64,000 nt of DNA, taken from Gillisia sp. Hel1_33_143 (lineage in GTDB: Bacteria > Bacteroidota > Bacteroidia > Flavobacteriales > Flavobacteriaceae). A program made the translations under genes and the position numbers. The stretch is taken from NCBI RefSeq assembly GCF_900104765.1, contig NZ_LT629737.1, positions 3,038,001-3,102,000 on the forward strand, in the 5' to 3' direction. Of the stretch, positions 30,176 to 40,199 are shown one piece after another (the stretch's first letter is position 1; every line of letters starts with the position of its first letter). The notes beneath the pieces are model-generated. The model saw only the letters and a list, made by a program, of their open reading frames with translations, was not told where the DNA came from and ran no database searches.

Positions 30176-32095
30176 TTATACGATAGACTGTTTAATAATA
30201 GTATCGATTATTTCAGGATTTAGCAACGTAGAAGTATCTCCAAGATTTGAAGTATCGTTGGAAGCTATCTTTCTTAAAATACGTCTCATGATCTTTCCAC
30301 TTCTGGTTTTTGGAAGCGCTTCTACAAATTGAATTTTATCTGGTTTGGCAATAGGTCCAATTATTTTGGAAACTTCTGCTCTTATCTCATTTTTCAATTC
30401 ATCTGAGGTTTCTACACCATCATAAAGAATTACGTAAGCATAAAGCGCATTTCCTTTAATATCATGTGGGAATCCAACCACCGCACTCTCAGCAACTTTT
30501 GGATGTTCATTTATAGCATTCTCTATTGGAGCAGTACCTAGATTATGTCCGGATACAATTACCACGTCATCTACTCGTCCTGTAATCCTATAATTTCCGG
30601 TAGCATCTCTGTAAGCTCCGTCTCCAGTGAAGTATTTATCCTTGTAAGCAGAAAAATATACCTCTTTATATCTTTGATGATCTCCATAAATAGTTCTAGC
30701 AATAGAGGGCCAAGGGAATTTTATTGCTAATCTACCTTCCGCCTTCTCGTGTATATTCTCCATTTCCATTCCATTCTCATCCATTAAAGCAGGTTGAATA
30801 CCTGGTAATGGCAGGGTTGCGAATGCCGGTCTTGTTGGAGTAATTCCCGCTAAAGGAGATATCATAATGCCACCTGTTTCGGTTTGCCACCATGTGTCTA
30901 CTATAGGACAGTTTCCTTTTCCAATCATGTCATTATACCAGTGCCATGCCTCTTCATTTATTGGTTCTCCAACAGAACCTAAAACTTTCAATGTAGATAG
31001 ATCGTGCTTTTCTACAAATTTTTGAGACTGCTTAGCTAATGCCCTAATGGCCGTTGGTGCTGTATAAAAATGTGTCACCTTTAATTTCTCAATGATCTCC
31101 CAGAATCTTCCATAATCTGGATAACTTGGAATTCCTTCGAACATAACGGTAGTTGCTCCTGCTGCCAATGGCCCGTAAATGATATAAGAATGACCTGTAA
31201 TCCAGCCTATATCTGCAGTACACCAATACACATCATTAGAAGCTTTCTCAGAATCATATTGAAAAACATTACTAAATGTGTACGCGGTACCAACCATATA
31301 TCCACCTGTTGTATGCACCATTCCTTTTGGTTTTCCAGTAGATCCTGAAGTATAAAGTATAAACAACATATCTTCTGCATCCATAACCTCTGCACGGCAA
31401 TCTTTCTCTACCTTCTCCAACTCTTCAAACCAAAATTTGTCTCGCCCTTCCTTCATCACAACCGGCTCCACTGTTCTTCTATAAACAATTACAGTTTCTA
31501 TAGATGGAGTGGTTTTTAAGGCTTCATCGCAAATACCTTTAAGATCTACAGGTTTCTTACCTCTGTAAACTTCGTTTGCAGTAATAAGCATCTTACAATT
31601 AGCATCATTAATTCTATTGGCAATGGCCGTACTAGAAAATCCAGCAAAAACAATAGAATGAACGGCTCCAATTCTAGCACACGCCAGCATAGCTATGGCT
31701 AGTTCTGGTATCATAGGCATATAGATACAAACCCTATCCCCTTTCTTAATTCCATTATTCTTAAGAACATTTGCAAAGTGAGAGACCTTTACAAATAATT
31801 GACGATATGAGATATATCTAGATTCTTCATCCGGATCATTCGGTTCCCAGATAATTGCAGTCTTATTTCCAAATTCCTTTAAATGTCTATCAAGACAATT
31901 TTCTGTTATATTAAGTTTTCCACCCTGAAACCATTTTATTTCAGGTTTAGAAAAATCCCATTCTAAGGTTTTATCCCACTTTTTCTGCCAATAGAATTTA
32001 TCTGCAATATTATCCCAAAAAGCTTCGGGATTTTCTACACTTTCCTGATATGCCTTTTTATATTCGGCAAAAGATTTTATTTGGATGTCTTTCAT
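30176..32095 (-). CDS. acs: Acetyl-CoA synthetase
   Basis: The 639-aa AMP-forming synthetase activates acetate to acetyl-CoA in two steps. Motifs: YTSGSTGKPKGMVH (A3), DTWWQTETGG (A5), YRITGRVDDVVIVSGHNLGT (A8), and the acetylation-controlled Lys in PKTRSGKIMRRILRKIA. Length matches the Acs family (about 650). Regulation by lysine acetylation is known for the family; no deacetylase gene is nearby. Confidence 0.97.
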   Translation of the reverse strand: MKDIQIKSFAEYKKAYQESVENPEAFWDNIADKFYWQKKWDKTLEWDFSKPEIKWFQGGKLNITENCLDRHLKEFGNKTAIIWEPNDPDEESRYISYRQLFVKVSHFANVLKNNGIKKGDRVCIYMPMIPELAIAMLACARIGAVHSIVFAGFSSTAIANRINDANCKMLITANEVYRGKKPVDLKGICDEALKTTPSIETVIVYRRTVEPVVMKEGRDKFWFEELEKVEKDCRAEVMDAEDMLFILYTSGSTGKPKGMVHTTGGYMVGTAYTFSNVFQYDSEKASNDVYWCTADIGWITGHSYIIYGPLAAGATTVMFEGIPSYPDYGRFWEIIEKLKVTHFYTAPTAIRALAKQSQKFVEKHDLSTLKVLGSVGEPINEEAWHWYNDMIGKGNCPIVDTWWQTETGGIMISPLAGITPTRPAFATLPLPGIQPALMDENGMEMENIHEKAEGRLAIKFPWPSIARTIYGDHQRYKEVYFSAYKDKYFTGDGAYRDATGNYRITGRVDDVVIVSGHNLGTAPIENAINEHPKVAESAVVGFPHDIKGNALYAYVILYDGVETSDELKNEIRAEVSKIIGPIAKPDKIQFVEALPKTRSGKIMRRILRKIASNDTSNLGDTSTLLNPEIIDTIIKQSIV

Positions 32096-32232
32096 CTTCT
32101 AAAAATATAGAAAGCTTTTTGATCCTCAAAACTTCAAATTAATAACTTTCACTATATTCCCAATTATCTGAAATTGTTGTTAAGGCATAATACCCTATTA
32201 AAATTTATTTTACTTTCATCTCGATACTAGAA

Positions 32233-32994
32233 ATGACTTCAATGTTAAAAATTTATATTTTATTTTTTCTCACCTCAACTATGGCTTTTTCTCAAGATTA
32301 TGAACTTATCTGGAGTGAAGAATTTGATGCTCCTACCCTCAACGCGGCTATTTGGAATATAGAAACCGGGTTCGGTAAAAACTATGAAGAACAACTTTAC
32401 ACTTCTAACCCAGAAAATATAAGGCTTGAGGATGACAAGCTTATTATCACTGCCCTAAAAGGAAATGAGAAGAACAGTTATACTTCAGCTAGAATCAATA
32501 CACTTAATAAACAACATTTTAAATACGGCAGAATTGAGGTACGCGCAAAACTTCCTAACGGGAGTGGAACCTGGCCCGCCATTTGGATGTTGGGAGCTAA
32601 TCATCTTTCAAAAGGCTATCCCTACTGTGGTGAAATAGATATTATGGAACATGTTGGAAAATCTCCAAATGAAATACATGGAGCGGTACATTTTCCATTA
32701 GAAAGTGAAAAGCTAATATCTAGTTCTGATGTGCTTTTAGTTGAAGATATTAAAGACACCTTTCACGTTTATGCTATTGAATGGGATAGAAAAGAGATTA
32801 CCTACTATATAGATGAAACAGAATATTTTCGATTTGATATTTCCCAAGCCAATCAAACATTTAAAAAGAATGTATTTAGAAAACCTTTCTATCTGATCAT
32901 TAACCTAGCACTAGGAGGAAATTGGGCCGGAGAAATAGATGATTCTATCTTTCCAGCCCAATTGTATATAGATTATATTAAGTATTATAAATAA
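32233..32994 (+). CDS. Glycoside hydrolase family 16 (laminarinase-like beta-glucanase)
   Basis: The 253-aa protein has a signal peptide (about 1-20) and a single GH16 domain. The catalytic EIDIMEHVG places nucleophile E134, D136 and acid/base E139. Trp and Tyr for the glucan cleft appear in GTWPAIWML and FYLIINLALGGNW. It probably cuts beta-1,3- or mixed-linked glucans such as laminarin; the substrate is inferred. No SusC/D partners are adjacent, so it is not in a classic polysaccharide locus. Confidence 0.93.
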   Translation: MTSMLKIYILFFLTSTMAFSQDYELIWSEEFDAPTLNAAIWNIETGFGKNYEEQLYTSNPENIRLEDDKLIITALKGNEKNSYTSARINTLNKQHFKYGRIEVRAKLPNGSGTWPAIWMLGANHLSKGYPYCGEIDIMEHVGKSPNEIHGAVHFPLESEKLISSSDVLLVEDIKDTFHVYAIEWDRKEITYYIDETEYFRFDISQANQTFKKNVFRKPFYLIINLALGGNWAGEIDDSIFPAQLYIDYIKYYK

Positions 32995-33063
32995 AACTAA
33001 AATTTTGTTTTGAAGACAAATGGTTCCTGACTTCCCTCGAAGTTATATTTACCAACTATTTTT

Positions 33064-34020
33064 TTAAGATCGTGACTCTAAGAATGCAAGTACATTCTTT
33101 TCTATACGCTCTTCAATATTAGAAACATCTGCTTTCTTAAAATTAGTCCCGGTAATTTTTTCGTACAGCTCTATATATCTTTCAGAAACGGAAGTAACAT
33201 ATTCATCTGTCATTACCGGCGCTTTTTGACCTTCCAAACCTTGAAAATCGTGACTTATTAACCACTGGCGAACAAATTCTTTAGATAATTGCTTTTGATC
33301 TTCATCCTTGTCCTGTCTTTCCTGATAGCCTTCCGCATAAAAATAACGAGAAGAATCTGGGGTATGAATTTCGTCTATTAGCACGATCTGCCCGTCTTTG
33401 GTTTTACCAAATTCATATTTTGTATCTACCAATATAAGGTCTCGAGATGCTGCTATTTCTGAACCTCTTTGAAAAAGTTTACGGGTGTACTCTTCTAAAA
33501 TTTCATAATCTTCTTTTGAAACAATTTCTCTAGCAAGAATATCTTCTCTAGAAATATCCTCATCATGATCTCCCATTTCTGCCTTGGTAGCCGGAGTGAT
33601 GATTGGCGAAGGAAATTTATCATTTTCTTTCAATCCTTCAGGCATTGTAACTCCACAGAGTACTCTTTTTCCTGCTTTATATTCTCTCGCGGCATGGCCG
33701 GAAAGATATCCTCTAATAACCATTTCAACTTTAAATGGCTCGCAACGTTTACCAACAGCAACATTAGGATCTGGAGTTGCCTCCAACCAGTTAGGAACTA
33801 TATCTTTAGTATCTTCCATCATTCTGGTAGCGATCTGATTTAGTATCTGACCTTTATATGGAATCCCTTTGGGCATAACAACATCAAAAGCAGAAAGCCT
33901 ATCTGTAGCCACCATTACTAACAGATCGTTTTCTAGCCCATAAACCTCACGAACCTTTCCTTTATATACAGATCTTTGTCCGGGAAAATTGAAATTTGTA
34001 TCTATAATGGTATTCTTCAT
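33064..34020 (-). CDS. purC: Phosphoribosylaminoimidazole-succinocarboxamide synthase
   Basis: The 318-aa product is the longer, yeast-like form of SAICAR synthase. It joins CAIR and aspartate using ATP in purine synthesis. Motifs: [31 protein letters not shown] (33883-33945), [28 protein letters not shown] and [13 protein letters not shown]. It lies 76 bases after phoH on the same strand. Confidence 0.96.
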   Translation of the reverse strand: MKNTIIDTNFNFPGQRSVYKGKVREVYGLENDLLVMVATDRLSAFDVVMPKGIPYKGQILNQIATRMMEDTKDIVPNWLEATPDPNVAVGKRCEPFKVEMVIRGYLSGHAAREYKAGKRVLCGVTMPEGLKENDKFPSPIITPATKAEMGDHDEDISREDILAREIVSKEDYEILEEYTRKLFQRGSEIAASRDLILVDTKYEFGKTKDGQIVLIDEIHTPDSSRYFYAEGYQERQDKDEDQKQLSKEFVRQWLISHDFQGLEGQKAPVMTDEYVTSVSERYIELYEKITGTNFKKADVSNIEERIEKNVLAFLESRS

Positions 34021-34096
34021 AACTTCTTTATACTTAACTCTAGCTTTGAAAGCCTAAGATCAAATGTTTTTGTTTATACAAATTAGAAAAACTTAA

Positions 34097-35050
34097 TTAC
34101 TCGGCGTGTTCAATTTCTTTATACGCAGAAATGATACTCTTCACTAATTTATGACGAATAACATCTTTATCATCTAAATAAACCATTCCTATTCCTTTTA
34201 CATCCTTTAGAACTAATAATGCTTCTTTTAATCCCGATACCGTTCTTCTTGGAAGATCTATTTGCCCGGGATCACCAGTAATCATAAATTTAGCACTTTT
34301 ACCCATTCTGGTTAAGAACATCTTCATTTGAGCATGCGTGGTATTTTGAGCTTCATCTAAAATAACAAATGCATTATCTAAAGTTCTCCCTCTCATAAAT
34401 GCTAAAGGCGCAATTTGTATTACTCCTTTTTCAATGAACATTTCTAATTTCTCATGAGTAATCATATCTCTAAGAGCATCATATAGAGGCTGCATATAAG
34501 GATCTAATTTCTCTTTAAGATCTCCAGGAAGAAAACCAAGATTCTCACCTGCTTCTACAGCCGGTCTGGTTAGAATTATTCTCTTAACCTGCTTTTCTTT
34601 AAGTGCTTTTACAGCAAGTGCTACCCCAGTGTAGGTTTTCCCTGTTCCTGCAGGCCCAATAGCAAAAACCATATCATTCTTACCCATAAGGTCTACCAAC
34701 TTACGTTGATTGGCAGTCTGAGCTTTTATAAGTTTACCTCCAACCCCATGCACTAGGACTTCGGCACTATTATTAGAAGAAGGATATTCTTCTTTACCTG
34801 TACTTGTTAATACACGTTCTATCACATTTTCATCTAGCTTATTGAACTTTATAAAATGGTCCATTAGCATGTTGAAACGTTTATCAAATTCTTCCAATAA
34901 TTCTTCATCACCATACACCATGATCTTATTACCTCTTGCAACGATCTTGAGTTTGGGAAAATATTTCTTTAGAAGTTCTATGTGTTCATTTTGTTGTCCA
35001 AAAAATTCTCTTGGACTAATTTCGGAAAGTTCTATAATGAGTTCGTTCAA
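34097..35050 (-). CDS. PhoH family ATPase
   Basis: The 317-aa protein has an N-terminal KH-like segment (about 10-100) and a PhoH ATPase domain with Walker A GPAGTGKTYTG, LTRPAVEAGENLGFLPGDLKEK, Walker B FVILDEAQNTTHAQMKMFL and SGLKEA. This is the PhoL/YbeZ type, linked to ribosome and RNA metabolism with YbeY; ybeY is not in this neighbourhood. Confidence 0.94.
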   Translation of the reverse strand: MNELIIELSEISPREFFGQQNEHIELLKKYFPKLKIVARGNKIMVYGDEELLEEFDKRFNMLMDHFIKFNKLDENVIERVLTSTGKEEYPSSNNSAEVLVHGVGGKLIKAQTANQRKLVDLMGKNDMVFAIGPAGTGKTYTGVALAVKALKEKQVKRIILTRPAVEAGENLGFLPGDLKEKLDPYMQPLYDALRDMITHEKLEMFIEKGVIQIAPLAFMRGRTLDNAFVILDEAQNTTHAQMKMFLTRMGKSAKFMITGDPGQIDLPRRTVSGLKEALLVLKDVKGIGMVYLDDKDVIRHKLVKSIISAYKEIEHAE

Positions 35051-35253
35051 AAGCTCGTAGATTATCGGTTAATTTTTAGCTCTAATTTAGAATTTTAAAT
35101 TTGCTTTACCCCTATTAAACTCTAATTTTGCAATAAACAAAATATAGATTTTTGTTTAAAAATTATCAGGTTCTAGTTATATAAAATTTATCTTAGCCTG
35201 CTATACAAACTTACACAAAATAACCTTTTAAGCCTCTTAAAAAATATTAACAA

Positions 35254-36090
35254 TTGCCTATGGCTATCATTACTTTAACGACTGATTTTGGAGAGAAAGA
35301 TCACTTTGCCGGAGCCGTTAAAGGCACTATATATTCTGAGATGAGCGATGTTAGAATTGTTGACATTTCACATTCTATTTCTCCATTTCATATTACTGAA
35401 GCTTCATACATTATAAAGAATGCCTATAAATGTTTTCCAAAAGGAAGCATTCATATTATTGGTATAGATTCAGAACTAACTCCAGAGAATAAGCATTTAG
35501 CAGTTCTTCTAGATGACCATTACTTCATTTGTGCTAATAATGGTATTTTATCATTAATAGCTTCAGAAATAAAACCACAAAAGATCGTAGAGATCAATAT
35601 TCATAATACGGTAGAATCTAATTTTCCGGTGCTTGATGTTTTTGTAAGGGTTGCGTGCCATATTGCTCGTGGTGGAACCCTAGAAGTAATTGGGAAGACT
35701 ATTGAAAATTTAAAGTATCTAAAAGAAGTAGAACCCTACTTAAATTCAGATAAAAATCAGATCATTGGGCATGTATTATATATAGATAATTATGGAAATG
35801 TAGTAACTAATATCTCTCGAAAATTATTTGAGAATACAGGTAAAGGCAGAAGTTTTGGGATTACTGCCAGAACAGCAAAATTTCAAGAGATCCATGAAAC
35901 ATACAGCGATGCCATTAATTTTAAATTAGACAAAGAAAAACGAGAAGAAGACGGTAAGAAGTTGGCTATTTTTAACTCTGCAGGTTATATAGAACTTGCT
36001 ATTTACAAAAGCAATCCAAGTACTATAGGAAGTGCCTCTACCCTATTTGGATTGGAATTGCGCGATACCATTACCATAAAATTTGATTAA
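35254..36090 (+). CDS. SAM hydroxide adenosyltransferase (DUF62 / chlorinase-fluorinase family)
   Basis: The 278-aa protein begins MPMAIITLTTDFGEKDHFAGAVKG, with the family's active-site Asp in TTDFG. It continues with ISPFHITEASYIIKNAY and the C-terminal beta-barrel that includes GHVLYIDNYGNVVTNIS. Members use water rather than halide to split SAM into adenosine and methionine. The physiological role is unsettled. The monooxygenase-fold gene follows after 2 bases. Confidence 0.93.
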   Translation: MPMAIITLTTDFGEKDHFAGAVKGTIYSEMSDVRIVDISHSISPFHITEASYIIKNAYKCFPKGSIHIIGIDSELTPENKHLAVLLDDHYFICANNGILSLIASEIKPQKIVEINIHNTVESNFPVLDVFVRVACHIARGGTLEVIGKTIENLKYLKEVEPYLNSDKNQIIGHVLYIDNYGNVVTNISRKLFENTGKGRSFGITARTAKFQEIHETYSDAINFKLDKEKREEDGKKLAIFNSAGYIELAIYKSNPSTIGSASTLFGLELRDTITIKFD

Positions 36091-36092
36091 AA

Positions 36093-36389
36093 ATGTTTGT
36101 AAGAATTGTAAAACTAGGATTTGATCCTGCTAAAATTGAAACGTTCTTAGCAGATTTTGAAATTCAGAAAGCTAAGATCAGAGCTTTTGAGGGATGCTTG
36201 TTCCTAGAACTTTATCGGGATAAAAACAATACCAATCAGTTTTTTACGTATAGTTATTGGAGCGATGAAGATGCTCTAGAAAATTACAGAAATTCTGAGC
36301 TCTTCAAAGATATTTGGGCAAATACCAAAATTCACTTTAATCAGAAACCTGAAGCCTGGAGTGTAGATAAATTGGTGAGTTTAGAATAA
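36093..36389 (+). CDS. Antibiotic biosynthesis monooxygenase (ABM)-fold protein
   Basis: The 98-aa product is a small ferredoxin-like alpha/beta barrel protein: MFVRIVKLGFDPAKIETFLADF, GCLFLELYRDKN, FFTYSYWSDEDALENYRNSELFK towards the end (36240-36310). Relatives include quinol monooxygenases and heme-degrading proteins, but most are uncharacterised. It probably forms an operon with the SAM hydrolase and gldF-gldG. Confidence 0.87.
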   Translation: MFVRIVKLGFDPAKIETFLADFEIQKAKIRAFEGCLFLELYRDKNNTNQFFTYSYWSDEDALENYRNSELFKDIWANTKIHFNQKPEAWSVDKLVSLE

Positions 36390-36404
36390 TTTAAAGCATA
36401 GAAA

Positions 36405-37142
36405 TTGACAGCAATCTTTAAAAAAGAGATACAATCCTTCTTTTCCTCGTCTACGGGATACCTTGTTATTGGTATATTTCTAGTAATTAATGGTTTATTC
36501 TTATTTGTTTTTGGTGGTAATTATAACATACTGGATTATGGATTTGCAGATCTAAGTCCATTCTTTGACCTGGCACCTTGGATATTTATTTTTCTGATAC
36601 CGGCAATAACTATGAAAAGCTTTGCTGAAGAAAGGAAAATGGGAACTATGGAACTTCTACTTACAAGGCCTATAGGAAAATGGGATCTTGTTCTGGGTAA
36701 ATTTTTAGGAACTTTTACACTCACCCTTCTAGCCTTAATTCCAACCTTTATTTATGTTTTTACAATCTATAAATTAGGAGATCCAATTGGTAATTTGGAT
36801 GTTGGTGCTACCATTGGGTCTTACATAGGTCTATTATTATTGGCTGCCAGTTATATAACTATAGGGTTGTTTTCTTCTGCATTAACCAATAATCAGATCA
36901 CCGCTTTTATTATTGCAGTGTTCTTATGCTTTTTTACTTTCTTCTTTTTTGAAGGGTTGGCTAATTATCAAATATTTAAGGATAGTACCTATGGATTGGA
37001 ATATCTAGGTATTAATTATCACTATAAAAGTATGAGTCGCGGAGTAATTGATACTAGAGATCTAATTTACTTTTTCAGTTTAATTACCTTCTTTATTTCT
37101 CTTACCTATATTAAGATCTCTGCTAAACTTAAGAACCACTAA
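36405..37142 (+). CDS. gldF: Gliding motility ABC transporter permease GldF
   Basis: The 245-aa protein has six membrane helices and an ABC-2 type permease pattern. MTAIFKKEIQSFFSSSTGYLVIGIFLVINGLF (36405-36500) and SFAEERKMGTMELLLTRPIGKWDLVLGKFLG (36622-36715) match GldF closely. The start is TTG; no in-frame ATG lies near it, and this start aligns with the family's N-terminus. gldG follows after 3 bases. The ATPase gene gldA is not in the window. Confidence 0.93.
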   Translation: MTAIFKKEIQSFFSSSTGYLVIGIFLVINGLFLFVFGGNYNILDYGFADLSPFFDLAPWIFIFLIPAITMKSFAEERKMGTMELLLTRPIGKWDLVLGKFLGTFTLTLLALIPTFIYVFTIYKLGDPIGNLDVGATIGSYIGLLLLAASYITIGLFSSALTNNQITAFIIAVFLCFFTFFFFEGLANYQIFKDSTYGLEYLGINYHYKSMSRGVIDTRDLIYFFSLITFFISLTYIKISAKLKNH

Positions 37143-37145
37143 GTT

Positions 37146-38816
37146 TTGAAAAATAATTCTAGTATAAAATATATCGCTTTTCTTTTTCTAGGTCTTGTGC
37201 TAATTAACTTTCTTGCATCACGATACCATCAAAGATTTGATCTTACTGAGGATAACAGATACACCCTATCTCCTGCTGCGAAAGACATTATTGCAGATGT
37301 AAAATCTCCCGTAATCATAGATGTTTTCTTAAAAGGAAATTTTCCCTCAGAATTTAGAAGGCTTGAGAACGAAACCAGACAAATGCTGGAAGAATTTTCA
37401 GCATACAATTCTAATATAAGATTCAATTTTATAGACCCTTTAGAAGAAGGTGAAGATGCCAATGCTATTGCAGAAGAATTCTACAAATTAGGAATGAGTC
37501 CGGCAAGAGTAAATGTTCAAGAAAATGGGAAAGCTAGTGAAACTCTCATCTTTCCATGGGCCACTGCAAATTTTAATGACAGAACTGTAAAAATTTCGCT
37601 CTTAAAAAATACACTAGGTGCAACCAATGAAGATCGTGTAAATAATTCTGTACAACAATTAGAATATAATTTTGCTGATGCGCTTAGTAGATTAGTTCAT
37701 AATAAGGAGAAGAAAATTGCCGTTATGCGTGGTAACGGAGAATTGGGAGATGCTTATATAGCAGACTTTATTAAAACCGTGCGCCAATACTATTATGTAG
37801 CGCCTTTTACCTTAGATTCTGTATCTAAACATCCTCAAAGAACACTACAGGAGCTTAATGAGTTTGACCTTGTTCTAGAGGCTAAACCAACGATAGCATA
37901 TACAGAAGATGAAAAACTGGTTCTAGATCAATACTTAATGCAGGGAGGTAAGGCTTTATGGCTAACAGAAAATGTTGCTATAGAAACAGATAGCCTTTTT
38001 AATGAGCTTGGAGCTACCCTAGCATTTCCTAGAGCGCTTAATCTTGGCGATCTTTTCTTCTCATATGGGGTAAGAATTAATCCGGTATTAATAAACGACC
38101 TCTATTCTGCGCCTATTATCTTAGCTCAAGGAAACGGAAGTGAAACGCAATTTACTCCATATCCATGGTTCTATAGTCCTCTTACCAGTTCTCTAAACAC
38201 CCACCCAATAATCAATAACATTGAAGCGGTAAAATTTGATTGGGCAAATAATATAGATACTCTTAAAAACGGAATAAAGAAAACGATCTTGCTTACCAGT
38301 TCTCCCAGATCTAAAATTGAAGGCGTACCAAGAGAAATAAATTTGAACATTATTAGTACCAAGCCAGATATATCAACCTATAATGCCGGAGAGCAACCTT
38401 TAGCCGTCCTCCTAGAAGGGGAATTTAAATCTGTATATAAGCATAGAGTAAAACCTTTTGATCTTAAAAATGGATTGGATAAAAGTGTAAATACATCAAT
38501 GATCGTAATTTCTGATGGAGATGTTATTAAAAATCAATTACAAAAAGGACAGCCTTTAGAACTAGGTTTTGATAGATATACCGGAAATTCTTATGGCAAT
38601 AAAGAATTCTTATTAAATGCTGTAAATTATCTTTTAGATGATTCAGGCTTAATAGATATTAGATCTAAAGAGGTGAGCATTGCATTTCTAAATTTAGAGA
38701 GAATAGCAGAAGAAAGATCTTTATGGCAGTTGCTAAATGTGGTGCTACCAATACTATTATTAAGTATAGGTGCCTTTATGTTTGGTTACTATAGAAAGAA
38801 GAAATATAAAAAATAG
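37146..38816 (+). CDS. gldG: Gliding motility ABC transporter substrate-binding component GldG
   Basis: The 556-aa protein has an N-terminal helix (about 9-25), a large extracytoplasmic part starting YHQRFDLTEDNRYTLSPAAKDI, and a C-terminal helix (about 530-550) before a Lys-rich tail. This is the GldG layout (ABC-type_uncharacterised family). It too uses a TTG start. GldA-GldF-GldG are required for gliding in Flavobacterium; many non-gliding relatives keep them. Confidence 0.93.
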   Translation: MKNNSSIKYIAFLFLGLVLINFLASRYHQRFDLTEDNRYTLSPAAKDIIADVKSPVIIDVFLKGNFPSEFRRLENETRQMLEEFSAYNSNIRFNFIDPLEEGEDANAIAEEFYKLGMSPARVNVQENGKASETLIFPWATANFNDRTVKISLLKNTLGATNEDRVNNSVQQLEYNFADALSRLVHNKEKKIAVMRGNGELGDAYIADFIKTVRQYYYVAPFTLDSVSKHPQRTLQELNEFDLVLEAKPTIAYTEDEKLVLDQYLMQGGKALWLTENVAIETDSLFNELGATLAFPRALNLGDLFFSYGVRINPVLINDLYSAPIILAQGNGSETQFTPYPWFYSPLTSSLNTHPIINNIEAVKFDWANNIDTLKNGIKKTILLTSSPRSKIEGVPREINLNIISTKPDISTYNAGEQPLAVLLEGEFKSVYKHRVKPFDLKNGLDKSVNTSMIVISDGDVIKNQLQKGQPLELGFDRYTGNSYGNKEFLLNAVNYLLDDSGLIDIRSKEVSIAFLNLERIAEERSLWQLLNVVLPILLLSIGAFMFGYYRKKKYKK

Positions 38817-38978
38817 GATCTTCAAATCTGCCAACTGCAAAGAATCTATTAAATATTAACAAAATCTATATATACCAAAATTAAAAAGTTCTGATTTAAA
38901 GCACTTTAAATGATTTATTATTGATTTGAATGTTAATAAAATATCTCCATATGTACTTTAGTTTTTCAAGTAATAGGA

Positions 38979-38986
38979 TATATTTG
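38979..38986 (+). promoter_or_regulatory. -7 box of dnaN
   Basis: TATATTTG matches TAnnTTTG, 27 bases ahead of the dnaN ATG. The -33 region is T-rich (GTTTTTCAAG) without a clear TTG. Confidence 0.6.
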
Positions 38987-39013
38987 TAGTGATTAAAAAT
39001 AATCGATACGTCC

Positions 39014-40132
39014 ATGAAATTTATTGTATCCAGTACATATTTGCTTAAACAGCTTCAAATTTTAGGAGGAGTTATTAATAATAATAACACGCTACCTATT
39101 TTAGATAATTTTTTATTCGAATTAAAACAGGATGAATTAACTGTTTCTGCTTCCGACCTTGAGACTACAATGTCTGCCAAGTTAAAAGTAGAATCAGATT
39201 CTGAAGGAGCTATTGCAGTACCTGCAAAATTGCTTTTGGAAACTCTTAAAACATTTCCAGAGCAGCCTTTAACTTTTGTAGTAGAAGATAATCATACCAT
39301 AGAGTTAAGTTCTAATCATGGTAAATATGCGTTAGCGTATGCAGATGGTGAAGAATTCCCTAATGCTGTAGAGCTTAATGAACCAAGTAGTACAGTAGTA
39401 CAGGGTGATGTTTTGGCAACAGCTATTTCAAAGACCATCTTTGCTTCTGGTAATGATGATCTAAGACCGGTAATGAGCGGTGTTTTCTTTCAGTTCTCTA
39501 CGGAAGGAATCACTTTTGTGGCAACAGATGCTCACAAATTGGTAAAATATTCTAGAGAAGATGTTTCTGCATCGCAAGCTGCAGAATTCATTATGCCTAA
39601 AAAACCTTTGAACTTATTAAAAGGAATTTTAGCAGGAAGCGAAACCGATGTACTTATAGAGTACAACGATTCTAATGCGAAATTTACTTTTGAAGATACG
39701 CAATTGATCTGTAGATTGATAGATGGTAAATATCCGAACTACGAAGCAGTAATTCCAAAAGAGAATCCAAATAAACTTATTATAGACAGAAGTCAGTTTT
39801 TAAGTTCTGTAAGAAGGGTTTCTATTTTCTCGAATAAAACTACGCACCAAGTAAGACTTAAAATTGCAGGTGCAGAGCTAAATATTTCTGCAGAAGATAT
39901 AGATTACAGTAACAAAGCAGAAGAACGTTTAACGTGTTCTTACGCTGGAGATGATATGCAAATTGGGTTTAACTCCCGTTTCTTAACAGAAATGTTGAAC
40001 AACCTAAATGCAAATGAAGTTCAGTTAGAAATGAGTCTTCCAAACCGCGCAGGAATTTTAACTCCTGTTGATGGCCTTGATGAAGGTGAAAAAATTACCA
40101 TGCTTGTAATGCCCGTAATGCTTAACAATTAG
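39014..40132 (+). CDS. dnaN: DNA polymerase III beta subunit (sliding clamp)
   Basis: The 372-aa protein shows the three repeated clamp domains. Landmarks: LPILDNFLFEL, RPVMSGVFFQF, FVATDAHKLVKY and the C-terminal VMPVMLNN. It tethers DNA polymerase to the template. It is not next to dnaA or recF here, a common situation in Bacteroidota. It is monocistronic, with its own promoter and terminator. Confidence 0.97.
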   Translation: MKFIVSSTYLLKQLQILGGVINNNNTLPILDNFLFELKQDELTVSASDLETTMSAKLKVESDSEGAIAVPAKLLLETLKTFPEQPLTFVVEDNHTIELSSNHGKYALAYADGEEFPNAVELNEPSSTVVQGDVLATAISKTIFASGNDDLRPVMSGVFFQFSTEGITFVATDAHKLVKYSREDVSASQAAEFIMPKKPLNLLKGILAGSETDVLIEYNDSNAKFTFEDTQLICRLIDGKYPNYEAVIPKENPNKLIIDRSQFLSSVRRVSIFSNKTTHQVRLKIAGAELNISAEDIDYSNKAEERLTCSYAGDDMQIGFNSRFLTEMLNNLNANEVQLEMSLPNRAGILTPVDGLDEGEKITMLVMPVMLNN

Positions 40133-40157
40133 AATACTTTCCAATTATATTGTTTGA

Positions 40158-40191
40158 AACCGTTAGTTATCCTTAACTAGCGGTTTTTTTT
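40158..40191 (+). terminator. Terminator of dnaN
   Basis: AACCGTTAGTTA (40158-40169) and TAACTAGCGGTT (40174-40185) pair with one G-U, followed by a T run. Confidence 0.9.
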
Positions 40192-40199
40192 ATTCTTAC

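Noticed and set aside
32233-32994. GH16 gene as part of a polysaccharide utilization locus
   Set aside because: No susC/susD pair, sulfatase or other glycosidase lies within the neighbouring genes.
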